64,000 nt of DNA from Treponema socranskii subsp. buccale (GCF_024181585.1 NZ_CP054258.1:1922001-1986000), one strand, 5' to 3'; positions 15,492 to 24,183 are shown, numbered from the stretch's first letter. A program made the numbers and translations. Notes: a model not told the origin generated them from the sequence alone.

Positions 15492-16025
15492 TCATGCGCC
15501 GTGATAATCGATGAGCGTCGTAACGCGTATCGGCTCAAGCGCTTCTTTGTAGTGCAGATCGGCAAGTCCTATGACGCCGAAAAAATCGGAAACGATTCCT
15601 CCTCCCTGTTCGATAAGGTTACGGGAAGCTTGGAGCGTTCCGCCCGTCGCGATCAAATCGTCGACGATGAGATAGCGCTTTCCCTTTCGGATGTCCGATT
15701 TATGCGCTTCGATTTCCGCTTGTCCGTATTCGAGCGAATACGCGCACGTATATTTATCGCCCGGAAGTTTTCCTTTTTTACGCACGAGCACGAGCGGGAT
15801 ACCCATGCGAAGCGCAAACGGAGCCGCGAACAAAAAGCCGCGCGATTCGACGCCGGCAATCGCATCGATATGTTTATCGCGGTATATGTTTACCATGCTG
15901 TCGATACAAAACGAAAACGCCTGCGGATTGACGAAGATGCCGGTGATATCGTAGAAAAGAATCCCCGGCTTCGGAAAGTCGGGAACACGACGGATCGCGC
16001 CGTCGAGCACTTCAAGATCGGTCAT
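15492..16025 (-). CDS. apt: Adenine phosphoribosyltransferase, 177 aa
   Basis: Purine salvage: adenine plus PRPP to AMP. It carries the typical N-terminal DFPKPGILFYDIT, the flexible loop region RKKGKLPGDKYTCAYSLEYG and the PRPP-binding motif YLIVDDLIATGGT (residues ~118-130). The length is normal. There is no Shine-Dalgarno before ATG 16025. Instead TTGACG-17 bp-TAAAAT ends 8 nt upstream, suggesting its own nearly leaderless transcript starting from the 3' end of tyrA. Confidence 0.95.
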   Translation of the reverse strand: MTDLEVLDGAIRRVPDFPKPGILFYDITGIFVNPQAFSFCIDSMVNIYRDKHIDAIAGVESRGFLFAAPFALRMGIPLVLVRKKGKLPGDKYTCAYSLEYGQAEIEAHKSDIRKGKRYLIVDDLIATGGTLQASRNLIEQGGGIVSDFFGVIGLADLHYKEALEPIRVTTLIDYHGA

Positions 16026-16033
16026 AATTATCG

Positions 16034-16062
16034 ATTTTAATGAACGGGCTTCACCTCGTCAA
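16034..16062 (-). promoter_or_regulatory. apt promoter, nearly leaderless
   Basis: On the minus strand TTGACG (16057-16062), a 17-bp spacer and TAAAAT (16034-16039), ending 8 nt before ATG 16025. It overlaps the tyrA stop codon. Confidence 0.6.
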
Positions 16063-16976
16063 TACGAACGCTTACTCGTTTTTACGACGAAGGTTCCCAT
16101 ATTCATGCGCCGCGTGCGGACGTCTTCGAGGTAGGCTTCGAGCGAGGCGGCATCGCTTTCCGCGACGGCTTTTTTTATAAGCGCAAGCTGCTTTTCAAAT
16201 GAATCGATATGCGAAAGGAGTTCGTCTTTGTTTGAGAGAAACAGTTCCGTCCACAGCGGCGCGTTGATCATCGCAATGCGCGTCAAGTCTTCAAAGCTGC
16301 CGCCGCCGAATTCGGTGATCGTTTCGTCTTCGGCACTTTTGACGAGGGCGGACGCGATAACGTGGCAGAGCTGACTCGTAAATGCGATTTTTCGATCGTG
16401 AGTTTTGCAGTCCGTTTCGACGATGCGCGTAAAGCCCATCGCGGCGATAAGGCTTTTTATGAGCGCAACGTTTTCGGCTTTATTAGAAGGCTGCAGCATC
16501 AAAATATAATTTCGCCCTTTAAAATACGCGCCGTTCGAATTGACATAGCCTTCTTTTTCTCCGCCCGCCATCGGATGCCCGAAAATAAAATCGACGTCGT
16601 CTCTCGAAAATTTTGCAAGACCGTCGGCTAAAAAGGTTTTAACGCCGCTTATGTCGGTGACGATCGAAGCGCTTTTAAAATCGTCTCGGTGCGCTTTAAT
16701 AAATTCGAGCGTCGCGTGCGGATAAAGGCAAATATATACGATATCGCACTCGGAAAGCATCGCGCCCGCTTCGCTCGGAGCAAAGCCCTTGTCGATAACG
16801 CCGTCTCGGACGGCAGCGTCGAGCGTTGCGCCAAGCGCATCGCACGCAAAAATTTTTCCCGGAGAATCAGGCATATCGAGCACGTTGGAGCGTATCGCTT
16901 TTGCGACGGAACCGCCCATGATACCGAGTCCGACGATGCCGTAAACGGCATCCCGAAGACTACTCATTGCATTCAT
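16059..16976 (-). CDS. tyrA: Prephenate dehydrogenase, 305 aa
   Basis: Oxidative decarboxylation of prephenate to 4-hydroxyphenylpyruvate, the tyrosine branch. It begins with the Rossmann motif YGIVGLGIMGGSVAKAI. Further conserved points are CDIVYICLYPHATLEFI, SIVTDISGVK, FIFGHPMAGGEKEGY and the helical domain segments ITEFGGGSFEDLTRIA and LWTELFLSNKDE. No chorismate mutase domain is attached. ATG 16976 is preferred over an ATG 12 bp earlier because GGGGGAA stands just upstream. It follows aroF by 39 bp on the same strand and probably shares the transcript governed by the Tyr/Phe leader, which fits its role. Confidence 0.93.
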   Translation of the reverse strand: MNAMSSLRDAVYGIVGLGIMGGSVAKAIRSNVLDMPDSPGKIFACDALGATLDAAVRDGVIDKGFAPSEAGAMLSECDIVYICLYPHATLEFIKAHRDDFKSASIVTDISGVKTFLADGLAKFSRDDVDFIFGHPMAGGEKEGYVNSNGAYFKGRNYILMLQPSNKAENVALIKSLIAAMGFTRIVETDCKTHDRKIAFTSQLCHVIASALVKSAEDETITEFGGGSFEDLTRIAMINAPLWTELFLSNKDELLSHIDSFEKQLALIKKAVAESDAASLEAYLEDVRTRRMNMGTFVVKTSKRSY

Positions 16977-17015
16977 AATTTCCCCCATAAACTGTGCGCA
17001 TTATGTACGGTGCCG

Positions 17016-18038
17016 TTACACGCTTCGTCTTTCGATTTCCGCAACGCGGGCGAGCGTTTTCATCAGCGAAGCGAATTCGTCCGGGCGCAGGCTCTGCTCT
17101 CCGTCACACAGCGCGCGGCTCGGATCGTTATGCACTTCGATGATGAGGCCGTCCGCACCCGCCGCGACCGCCGCCTTTGCAAGCGTCGGCACCATCCAGC
17201 TCATGCCGCACGCATGGCTCGGATCGATAATGACGGGAAGATGGCTCACTTTGTGCAGATACGGAACGGCGCTCACGTCGAGACAGTTACGCGTATAGGA
17301 ATCGAAAGTGCGCACGCCGCGTTCACAGAGTATGACGTTTTCGTTGCCGCTCGCCATAATGTATTCGGCGGACATAAGCAGTTCTTTGACCGTCGCCGCC
17401 ATGCCGCGTTTTAATAAAATCGGTTTCCCCGCTTTGCCCATCTCTTTTAATAAATCGAAATTTTGCATATTGCGTGCACCGATTTGAATGACGTCGACGT
17501 CGGCGAAATACTGCAGCTGGCGCACGTCCATCAATTCGGTGACGATCGGAAGCCCCGTTTCCTTTTTTGCCGATTTTAAAAATTCAAGACCGAGCGCGCC
17601 GAGCCCTTGGAACGCATAGGGAGACGTGCGCGGTTTGAACGCACCGCCTCTCAGCAGTTTTGCGCCCGCCTTTTTGACTTCTTTTGCAATCGCAACGACC
17701 TGCTCTTCGCTTTCGACGGAGCAGGGACCTGCGATCACCGGAACCGTATCGCCTCCGAATCGTACCGCAGATCCTCCCGTACCGACGACGATTACCGTAT
17801 TGTCGGGATGGAAGGCGCGGTTTGCCATTTTATACGGAGCCGTAACGCGCTTTACGTCTTCGACGATCGGATCGGCGATGACGCTTTCCGTATCGAGCTT
17901 TGTCGTATCGCCGAGCAAACCGAGAATCGTCGCTTCTTCACCGCGCGAAACGTGTACGCCGTACCCCTTTTCTTTCCACTGCCGGATAAAATCCTGCATC
18001 TCGGCATCCGTCGCATTTTTTTTCAAAACAATAATCAT
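17016..18038 (-). CDS. aroF: 3-deoxy-7-phosphoheptulonate synthase, 340 aa
   Basis: First enzyme of the shikimate pathway, condensing phosphoenolpyruvate and erythrose 4-phosphate. The first ~75 residues form an ACT-like regulatory domain (MIIVLKKNATDAEMQDFI...), the class-I-beta arrangement of Thermotoga and Bacillus-type enzymes. The barrel carries VPVIAGPCSVESEEQV, LLRGGAFKPRTSPYAFQGLG, QIGARNMQNFDLLKE, KPILLKRGMAAT, CERGVRTFDSYTRN and PVIIDPSHACGMSWMVP. AGGAG lies about 8 nt before ATG 18038. The leader upstream contains a Tyr/Phe-rich 41-codon ORF and a terminator, so transcription attenuation by aromatic amino acid supply is proposed, in addition to allosteric control through the ACT-like domain. 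Confidence 0.95.
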   Translation of the reverse strand: MIIVLKKNATDAEMQDFIRQWKEKGYGVHVSRGEEATILGLLGDTTKLDTESVIADPIVEDVKRVTAPYKMANRAFHPDNTVIVVGTGGSAVRFGGDTVPVIAGPCSVESEEQVVAIAKEVKKAGAKLLRGGAFKPRTSPYAFQGLGALGLEFLKSAKKETGLPIVTELMDVRQLQYFADVDVIQIGARNMQNFDLLKEMGKAGKPILLKRGMAATVKELLMSAEYIMASGNENVILCERGVRTFDSYTRNCLDVSAVPYLHKVSHLPVIIDPSHACGMSWMVPTLAKAAVAAGADGLIIEVHNDPSRALCDGEQSLRPDEFASLMKTLARVAEIERRSV

Positions 18039-18073
18039 AGCACACTCCTATAAAAACTTTAATAATTTAAAAC

Positions 18074-18100
18074 AAAAAAGGGAACTCCGGAGAGTTCCCT
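18074..18100 (-). terminator. Attenuator terminator in the aroF leader
   Basis: On the minus strand a 9-bp stem (18079-18087 with 18092-18100) with loop TCCG, followed by TTTTTT. It lies 36 bp upstream of aroF and 37 bp downstream of the leader peptide stop. The upstream segment GGAGAAGTCC, within the leader ORF, can pair in part with GGAACTCTCC of the terminator (5 bp, two mismatches, 3 bp), a possible antiterminator. Confidence 0.85.
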
Positions 18101-18136
18101 CTGTTTACTTGCTTTCAGTAAAACACGTACCGGGCA

Positions 18137-18262
18137 TCAGGCCGGCAGGACTTCTCCGCATAAAGTGAAAAAACGATAGTAATAATAAGCGTATACCCCG
18201 CGCAAGGCGCCGCTTGCACAAAATGAGCGCATATCGTTTTTTACGGAAAAACCGTGTTTCAT
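18137..18262 (-). CDS. Tyr/Phe-rich leader peptide of the aroF attenuator, 41 aa
   Basis: ATG 18262 to TGA 18137 encodes 41 residues with the cluster VYAYYYYRFF at residues 23-32: five tyrosines and two phenylalanines in ten codons (TAC, GCT, TAT, TAT, TAC, TAT, CGT, TTT, TTC). The position, size, composition and following terminator match attenuation leaders such as pheL, and the regulated gene aroF with tyrA behind it makes precursors of Tyr and Phe. A promoter (TTGACA-18-TAGAGT) ends 6 nt before the ATG, so the leader ORF may be translated from a leaderless mRNA. It was found by reading the minus strand; it is shorter than usual gene-call limits. Confidence 0.8.
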   Translation of the reverse strand: MKHGFSVKNDMRSFCASGALRGVYAYYYYRFFTLCGEVLPA

Positions 18263-18268
18263 GATTTT

Positions 18269-18298
18269 ACTCTAGCGAAAAATAATCGCGTTTGTCAA
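18269..18298 (-). promoter_or_regulatory. aroF operon promoter
   Basis: On the minus strand a perfect TTGACA (18293-18298), an 18-bp spacer and TAGAGT (18269-18274). The -10 box ends 6 nt before the leader peptide ATG. Confidence 0.7.
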
Positions 18299-18345
18299 GG
18301 GCGTTGCCGAATATCGTTTCTCGAAGCCCGTAGAATACAATCGAT

Positions 18346-18426
18346 TTACTTCAGCGCTTCGGCAACCGATTCCCCGACCGATTTGCCGCTTGTCATAGCC
18401 CGGCCGACGCCCGCACGCTTCGCCAT
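18346..18426 (-). other. 26-codon ORF after the ABC exporter, possible gene remnant
   Basis: ATG 18426 follows the ABC transporter stop by 4 bp and has GTAGGGG just before it. It reads MAKRAGVGRAMTSGKSVGES and six more residues ending EALK. The segment GRAMTSGKSVGESVAEAL resembles the last residues of FAD-dependent reductases (family pattern G-R-A-x-T-x-G-K/R-x-x-G-E), so it may be the tail of a deleted gene. It could also be chance; no promoter of its own is seen. Confidence 0.3.
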
Positions 18427-18430
18427 CCCC

Positions 18431-20332
18431 CTACTCCAAAATCGCGCTGCCCGTATACAGTCGATAATAGCGGCCGCCCGACGCGATGAGCTCATCGTGC
18501 GTACCGCGCTCGATGATCGTACCATGTTCCAGCACGACGATTTCATCCGCATTGCGGACGGTGCTGAGGCGGTGCGCGATGACGAACACCGTCCTGCCTT
18601 TCATAAGGCTGTCCATGCCTTTTTGAATGAGCATTTCGGTTCTCGTGTCGATCGAACTCGTCGCTTCATCGAGGATGAGCACCGGCGGATCGGCGACGGC
18701 GGCGCGCGCGATCGCGATGAGCTGTCTTTGCCCCTGACTCAAATTTCCGCCGTCGCCCGAAATGACGGTATCGTATCCCTTTTCAAGTCTGCGGATAAAA
18801 GCGTCCGCATTTGCAAGGCGAGCCGCAGCGACAATCTGCGCATCGCTTGCTTCCAAATTGCCGTAGGCGATATTGTCGCGTATCGTTCCGGAAAAAAGAT
18901 GCGTGTCCTGCAGCACGATACCGAGCGAACGGCGTAAATCGTCTTTTCTGATTTTATTGATCGGAATGCCGTCGTACGTGATGCTGCCCGAATCTTCGGC
19001 GACGTCGTAAAAGCGTGTCAAAAGATTTATCACCGTCGTCTTTCCGCTGCCGGTTGAGCCGACGAGCGCGATCTTCCGTCCGGGTAAGGCGCGTATACAA
19101 ATGTCGTGCAAAACGGTTTTTCCTTCGTCATAGCCGAAACTCACGTGATCGAAGGCGACGTCACCTCGCAGCTTTATCAATTTCGTGTCGGAGAGATCTT
19201 TCCACGCCCATTCGCCGGTATATGCGAAAGACTGCACGAGCTGCGTTTTCCCGAATTTATCGCGCGCTTCACATGCATTGACAAGGGACAGCTTTCCTTC
19301 GTCGGCTTCGCCCGCCTCATCGATGACCGCGAACACCCGCTCCGCACCGGCGAGCGCGTTCAATATTCCGTTGAACTGCTGACTCATCATCGTTATCGGC
19401 CGGCTGAAATTTCGCGTGTACTGCAAAAAGGCGGCGATGGAACCCAAGTCGAGCTTGCCGCCGATGACGAAGAGCGCACCTGCGACCGCGACGAGCGCGT
19501 ACTGAACGTGCGAAAGATTTCCCATAAGCGGCATGAGCATACCCGCGTAAGCATTCGCGCGGATCCCCGAAGCGCAAAGCTCGCCGTTGAGCGAAGCAAA
19601 AGAAGCGATCGCTTCGCGTTCGTGATTGAACACTTTGACGACGCGCAGCCCTTCGATGAGTTCTTCGATATAGCCGTTTACCCGTCCGATATTTTTTTGC
19701 TGATCGCGGAATGCGCCCGCGCTCTTTTTTCCGACAAAAGCGGCGAGCAGCATGATGAGCGCAATCGAAGCGGCGGCGATAAGCGTGAGCACGGGACTCA
19801 GCACGATCATCATTGCAAATATGCCTGAGACGGTAATGGCCGACGAAAAAAGCTGCCCCAAACTCTGACTGAACACATCGCGCAGCGTATCGATATCGTT
19901 CGTAAAGCGCGACATGATTTCGCCGTGCGTACGGGTATCGTAATATTTTATCGGGAGCGTTTCAAGTTTTTCGAACAGATCGCTTCGGATCCGAAAGAAC
20001 ACGTCCGACGAAATATGCAGCATGATACGAGAACTGCCCCATGAAGCGAAAGAGCCTGCGGCAAAAATCGAAAAAACAAAGCCGAGCATTTTAATAAATT
20101 TCGTTAAATCGGGATTTTGTTTTCCGATAAGCGGAATGATATAGTCGTTGAGAGCGGGTTTTATCGCATACGAACTGACGACGCTCGATCCTGCGTTTAC
20201 GGCGATAAGGATGAAAACCGCAATCCACAACGCTTTGTATTGCGCCATATAAGACGCGAGCCGCTTTATCGTCGAGCGCGTATGCTTCGGCTTCGCATAG
20301 CCTTTTTTTTCGAATCGCTTTGTTTCCGGCAT
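18431..20332 (-). CDS. ABC exporter subunit with canonical Walker B, 633 aa
   Basis: Membrane-spanning domain fused to an ATPase, type IV (exporter) ABC fold. About six transmembrane helices precede an ATPase with Walker A GSTGSGKTT, Q-loop LGIVLQDTHLFSGTI, signature LSQGQRQLIAIARA and Walker B VLILDEATSSIDTRTE. The signature is LSQGQ rather than LSGGQ, a usual feature of one half of heterodimeric exporters. The start lies 3 bp after the stop of the other half, so the two are translationally coupled. The substrate is unknown; lipids, peptides or drugs are all possible. Between the membrane part and the ATPase there is an extra segment (about residues 345-395, ACEARDKFGKTQLVQS...). Confidence 0.93.
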   Translation of the reverse strand: MPETKRFEKKGYAKPKHTRSTIKRLASYMAQYKALWIAVFILIAVNAGSSVVSSYAIKPALNDYIIPLIGKQNPDLTKFIKMLGFVFSIFAAGSFASWGSSRIMLHISSDVFFRIRSDLFEKLETLPIKYYDTRTHGEIMSRFTNDIDTLRDVFSQSLGQLFSSAITVSGIFAMMIVLSPVLTLIAAASIALIMLLAAFVGKKSAGAFRDQQKNIGRVNGYIEELIEGLRVVKVFNHEREAIASFASLNGELCASGIRANAYAGMLMPLMGNLSHVQYALVAVAGALFVIGGKLDLGSIAAFLQYTRNFSRPITMMSQQFNGILNALAGAERVFAVIDEAGEADEGKLSLVNACEARDKFGKTQLVQSFAYTGEWAWKDLSDTKLIKLRGDVAFDHVSFGYDEGKTVLHDICIRALPGRKIALVGSTGSGKTTVINLLTRFYDVAEDSGSITYDGIPINKIRKDDLRRSLGIVLQDTHLFSGTIRDNIAYGNLEASDAQIVAAARLANADAFIRRLEKGYDTVISGDGGNLSQGQRQLIAIARAAVADPPVLILDEATSSIDTRTEMLIQKGMDSLMKGRTVFVIAHRLSTVRNADEIVVLEHGTIIERGTHDELIASGGRYYRLYTGSAILE

Positions 20333-20335
20333 AGC

Positions 20336-22069
20336 CTACACCCCGACCGTCCGCTGCGACTCGTACACTTCTCTATAGATCGCATTCGATTTTAACAATG
20401 TTTCATGCGTGCCGAAACCGCTTATTTTGCCTTCGTCGAGCACGAAGATGACGTCGGCGTCCCGCACCGATGAAATGCGCTGCGCGATGATGATCTTCGT
20501 CGTCTCGGGATGCGAATTTTTTAAAGCGGAGCGTATACGCGCTTCGGTCGCCGTATCGACTGCGCTCGTGCTGTCGTCGAAAATCAATATTTTCGGATTT
20601 TTCAACAATGCGCGCGCAATACACAGCCGCTGCTTTTGCCCGCCGGAAATATTGACGCCGCCCTGCCCGAGCACCGTATCGTAACCCGACGGAAAAGATT
20701 CGATAAAGACTGCGGCATCCGCCGCTTTGCACGCCGCAACGATCGCTTCATCGCTCGCCTCTTTATCGCCCCATTTGAGATTTTCTTTTATCGTACCGCT
20801 GAATAAAACGTTTTTTTGCAGCACCATCGAAACGCCGTCTCGGAGAGCCGTCAAATCATAGCGTCTCACATCTTCTCCGCCGACCCTTACCGCACCGGCA
20901 CTTACATCGTACAGGCGGGGAATAAGCGAAACGAGCGTCGTCTTCGAAGAGCCGGTACCGCCGATGATGCCTGCGACCTGTCCGCTTGCAATGTGCAGGC
21001 TGACGTTTTCAAGGGCGAAGCTGCCTGCCTTTTTGGAATAGCGGAACGATACGTTTTCAAAATCGATGGAACCGTCTTTAATAATTTTCAGTCCGGCATC
21101 GGGAGGTGCGACGGAGCTTTTTTTATCAAGCACTTCGTTTATGCGCGCGATCGACGCACGGGAAAGCACGAGCGAAACGAAAATCATGCCGAGCATTAAA
21201 AGCGACATGAGGATTTGTGTGATGTACGAAAGAAAGCTTACGAGCTCTCCCGTTTTCATATCGCCTGCAATTATCATATTGCCGCCGAACCACAGAGAAG
21301 CGATAATCGTACTGTACACGGTCATCTGCATGACGGGCCAAATCCATAAAACAACTTTTTCCGCCGAAACCTGCGCACGTCTTACGCCGTCCGCCGAAAA
21401 AGCGAATTTTTCGCATTCGAATTTTCCGCGCACAAAAGCTTTTACAACTCGGATCGCGATGAGATTTTCCTGAATGATCGTATTGAGCGCGTCGTATTTT
21501 GCAAGCATTTTTCCGAACCGGGGATACGCTTTCGAAGAAACGATGGCGATGGCGATTATTAAAATCGGAATCGAAACGAGAAAAATCGAAGCGAGGCGGC
21601 GATTTATAACGTATGCCATAACCGTACCCGATACGAGCATAAAGGGCGCGCGCACGCTCGGACGGATGAGCGTCTGATACACGTTTTGCGCATTCGTCAC
21701 GTCGACGGTAAGGCGTGTGACGAGTGAAGCCGTTCCGAACTCATCGATATCGGCGAAAGAAAAATCCTGCACGTTTGCAAAGAGCTTTCGCCTGAGATTG
21801 TGGGAAAATCCCTGAGAAGCGGAAGCTGCAAAGAATGCTCCGGCCGCACCGCACAAAAGCGAAACGATCGCACAGCCTATCATAATGCCGCCGGTACGCA
21901 CGACATAAGCGATATCGCCCTGCGCGATGCCCACGTCGATGATGCGCGACATGATGTACGGAATCACCGTCTCCATGACAACCTCTCCGATCATCGTAAA
22001 CGGAGACAAACACGTATATGCAATATATTTTTTTTCAAGTCCTCTAATCAGATTTCGCAGCGCCGGCAT
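20336..22069 (-). CDS. ABC exporter subunit with degenerate ATP site, 577 aa
   Basis: Partner half-transporter: about six transmembrane helices, then Walker A GGTGSSKTTL, Q-loop VSMVLQKNVLFSGTI, signature NISGGQKQRLCIARAL and Walker B ILIFDDSTSAVDT. The catalytic Glu after Walker B is replaced by Asp, and the Walker A has Ser where Gly is usual (GxxGSSK). In heterodimeric exporters such as TM287/288 one subunit loses the catalytic Glu and forms the non-hydrolytic site, and this chain fits that role. It is the first gene of the pair; lysS lies 67 bp upstream on the same strand. Confidence 0.93.
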   Translation of the reverse strand: MPALRNLIRGLEKKYIAYTCLSPFTMIGEVVMETVIPYIMSRIIDVGIAQGDIAYVVRTGGIMIGCAIVSLLCGAAGAFFAASASQGFSHNLRRKLFANVQDFSFADIDEFGTASLVTRLTVDVTNAQNVYQTLIRPSVRAPFMLVSGTVMAYVINRRLASIFLVSIPILIIAIAIVSSKAYPRFGKMLAKYDALNTIIQENLIAIRVVKAFVRGKFECEKFAFSADGVRRAQVSAEKVVLWIWPVMQMTVYSTIIASLWFGGNMIIAGDMKTGELVSFLSYITQILMSLLMLGMIFVSLVLSRASIARINEVLDKKSSVAPPDAGLKIIKDGSIDFENVSFRYSKKAGSFALENVSLHIASGQVAGIIGGTGSSKTTLVSLIPRLYDVSAGAVRVGGEDVRRYDLTALRDGVSMVLQKNVLFSGTIKENLKWGDKEASDEAIVAACKAADAAVFIESFPSGYDTVLGQGGVNISGGQKQRLCIARALLKNPKILIFDDSTSAVDTATEARIRSALKNSHPETTKIIIAQRISSVRDADVIFVLDEGKISGFGTHETLLKSNAIYREVYESQRTVGV

Positions 22070-22136
22070 GGCCGAAAGTATAGCACGGCAAAAAATATTT
22101 TACCATACGTTTTTCGGCATGCGCTCGTTCGGCAAA

Positions 22137-23732
22137 TTAATAATTCGATAAAATCTTTTCGAGCTTTTCTTTTCCGATGATTTTCATAAAGCTTGCAAGC
22201 CGCGGTCCCTGCTCTTTGCCGATGAGCACGCGGTACATGATACCAAAAAGCTCTTTCGGCTTAATGCCGCATCCGACGGCCGTGTCGTAGATCTTTTGCG
22301 AAAGTTCCTGCTCTCCGCTCGATTCGACAAAGGGCAGCACATCGCCTTTTATCTTTTCGACGACCGCTTTTTCCGCATCGCTTAACGCAAGCGCCCCGCT
22401 TTCGATCCGGAGTGCAAATTTAAAATCTTCCGGAGCGCATTCGGTAATCCAATACCGCGCACACTCGCATCTCCGCTTCAAACAATCTTTTTGTTCGTCA
22501 CGTACGTCGCTCAAAGATGCGATAACCGCATTGATATCGCCCGAATAGGTCTGTAAAAGCGTCGTGAGCATTCTGAAGCCGATTTGATAAGGCATGACAC
22601 GCGGCAGCTCGGGCTCTATTTGAGAAAGCAAATAGACGCGCTTTTCGTGATTTGCAACGTCGTCGTTTTTCGCCTGTTCGAGCCCCCATGCGATGCGCTC
22701 GGTGCGGTCGTACGCTTCGTACACCGTGATGACGTCGAGATCGAAGCTGATCGCAAATTCGTGATCGACTTTGTTGACGGCAAAAATATAGCGCAGCACT
22801 TCCGGCTGGTACACGCAAAGCGCGTCGGAAAGCGCGATGACTTTGCCCTTCGACGACGACATCTTTCCGGGGATTCCCTTTAAGCCGACAAAATCGTACT
22901 TCATCGTAACGGGTGCATCCCAGCCGTACACTTTTTTCGAAACGAGTTTTGCCGTATCGTAAGAACCGCCGGGACTCACGTGATCTTTTCCGCCCGGCTC
23001 GAACACCACTTTTTCTTCGTTCCATCTCATCGGCCAATCGACTCTCCAGCCGAGCTTAAAGCCCTTCGACGTGCGGAGATCTTCGGTCGCTTCATGTCCG
23101 CATTCGCATTTGTACGATACGCCGTATTCGCCGTCGTAGCCGGTGATCTCCGTCGTATCGCGATCGCACTTCGAACAAAACACCGAAACGGGCCAATACG
23201 CTTCGTCCGATTTCATTTTGTGCGCGTCGTCGCGGTATTCGTTCAGACAGGATTTAATAAGCTTGCGATTTTGCATCGCCTTTTTCATACCTTCGGCGTA
23301 GCGATTTTCGCGGTAGCGTTGAGCCTGATATAAAAATTCGGGGTGAATGCCGACTCTCGGAAGCTCCCGCTCGATATCGACTTCGTGATGGCGCGCATAG
23401 TTTTTATCGCGTCCTGTCGTATCGGGCACCATCGTAATCGGAAAGCGCAGATATTTTTTCAGCTCGTCCTGATTCGGCATATTCGCGGGTACTTTGCGGA
23501 ACACATCGTAATCATCCCACGAATAGATAAATCGCACGTTTTTGCCGCGGTCGCGCAGCGCGCGCACGACTAAATCGACCGTGATGATTTCGCGGAAGTT
23601 CCCGATATGCACGGTACCCGACGGCGTTATGCCCGAAGCGCAGGTATATAAATCGCGCTCGCCCCGCTCCGAAACGATAGTGTCCGCGACGCGGTCAGCC
23701 CAATGGCACAAAAGTTTTTTATCGATACCCAT
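22137..23732 (-). CDS. lysS: Class I lysyl-tRNA synthetase, 531 aa
   Basis: Charges tRNA-Lys. It is a class I enzyme with HIGN in SGTVHIGNFRE (residues ~42-45) and KMSSSKGK in place of KMSKS. The zinc-type cysteines CSKCDRD and CECGHE lie between. Class I LysRS is the archaeal form and is known in Treponema and Borrelia, so this is a good taxonomic marker. ATG 23732 is chosen (GGGAA 6 nt upstream) over a TTG 18 bp earlier. Its leader contains a palindrome AATTTCGAGTTT/AAACTCGAAATT and a larger inverted-repeat-bounded block. Confidence 0.96.
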   Translation of the reverse strand: MGIDKKLLCHWADRVADTIVSERGERDLYTCASGITPSGTVHIGNFREIITVDLVVRALRDRGKNVRFIYSWDDYDVFRKVPANMPNQDELKKYLRFPITMVPDTTGRDKNYARHHEVDIERELPRVGIHPEFLYQAQRYRENRYAEGMKKAMQNRKLIKSCLNEYRDDAHKMKSDEAYWPVSVFCSKCDRDTTEITGYDGEYGVSYKCECGHEATEDLRTSKGFKLGWRVDWPMRWNEEKVVFEPGGKDHVSPGGSYDTAKLVSKKVYGWDAPVTMKYDFVGLKGIPGKMSSSKGKVIALSDALCVYQPEVLRYIFAVNKVDHEFAISFDLDVITVYEAYDRTERIAWGLEQAKNDDVANHEKRVYLLSQIEPELPRVMPYQIGFRMLTTLLQTYSGDINAVIASLSDVRDEQKDCLKRRCECARYWITECAPEDFKFALRIESGALALSDAEKAVVEKIKGDVLPFVESSGEQELSQKIYDTAVGCGIKPKELFGIMYRVLIGKEQGPRLASFMKIIGKEKLEKILSNY

Positions 23733-23759
23733 ATTGTTTCCCGATTGCAATTTGTTAAA

Positions 23760-23790
23760 TTCAATTTCGAGTTTTATTAAACTCGAAATT
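23760..23790. repeat. Perfect 12-bp inverted repeat in the lysS leader
   Basis: AATTTCGAGTTT, TATT and AAACTCGAAATT form a hairpin with a four-base loop, about 30 bp before the lysS start. The CGAGTTT/AAACTCG arms are the same as hairpin 1 of the repeat family in this window. Confidence 0.6.
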
Positions 23791-23820
23791 TTCCATCCGA
23801 TTCGCTCACCGACTGAATGG

Positions 23821-23982
23821 CGAGTTTGGAAAGCAAATCAAATTATGCTTATGGCAAGGTTCCGGCTGCGTGCCGTTTCGAGCGTTAGGCTTACGGAAGC
23901 CTGCCCTAAAAGCTCGACCGCGGCTAAGCGGACGGGTTCTTACCGAAAACACAGCTTTATTAGCTCATACTCTCCAAACTCG
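23821..23982. repeat. Inverted-repeat-bounded structured block
   Basis: CGAGTTTGGA (23821-23830) and TCCAAACTCG (23973-23982) are perfect inverted repeats enclosing 142 bp. Inside are nested hairpins CGAGC...GGCTT ACGG AAGCC...GCTCG and CCGC GGCTAA GCGG. No reading frame explains it. It may be a diverged relative of the four-hairpin family or an unrelated structured RNA. The remaining bases up to the ddl promoter (24000-24180) show nothing I can interpret. Confidence 0.5.
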
Positions 23983-24183
23983 ACATTCGACCTATTAAAA
24001 TGACAACGCAAAAAATGCGCAGATTTGCCTATCCTATCACGAGTGAAAGGAAAAGACAACAGTTTACTTTACGTTTGCTTTACGCACTCTCATACGTCTG
24101 CGCGATGTGCGCGTTTGCACGACGGCGCCTGTGCCTTTACATTTCACATTTTGCGCTAAGCCATTCCCGAGGCGCACCGAAAG

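Noticed and set aside
22070-23760. T-box or lysine riboswitch controlling lysS or dapA
   Set aside because: No T-box sequence, specifier loop or lysine aptamer pattern is visible, and the dapA gap is only 65 bp.
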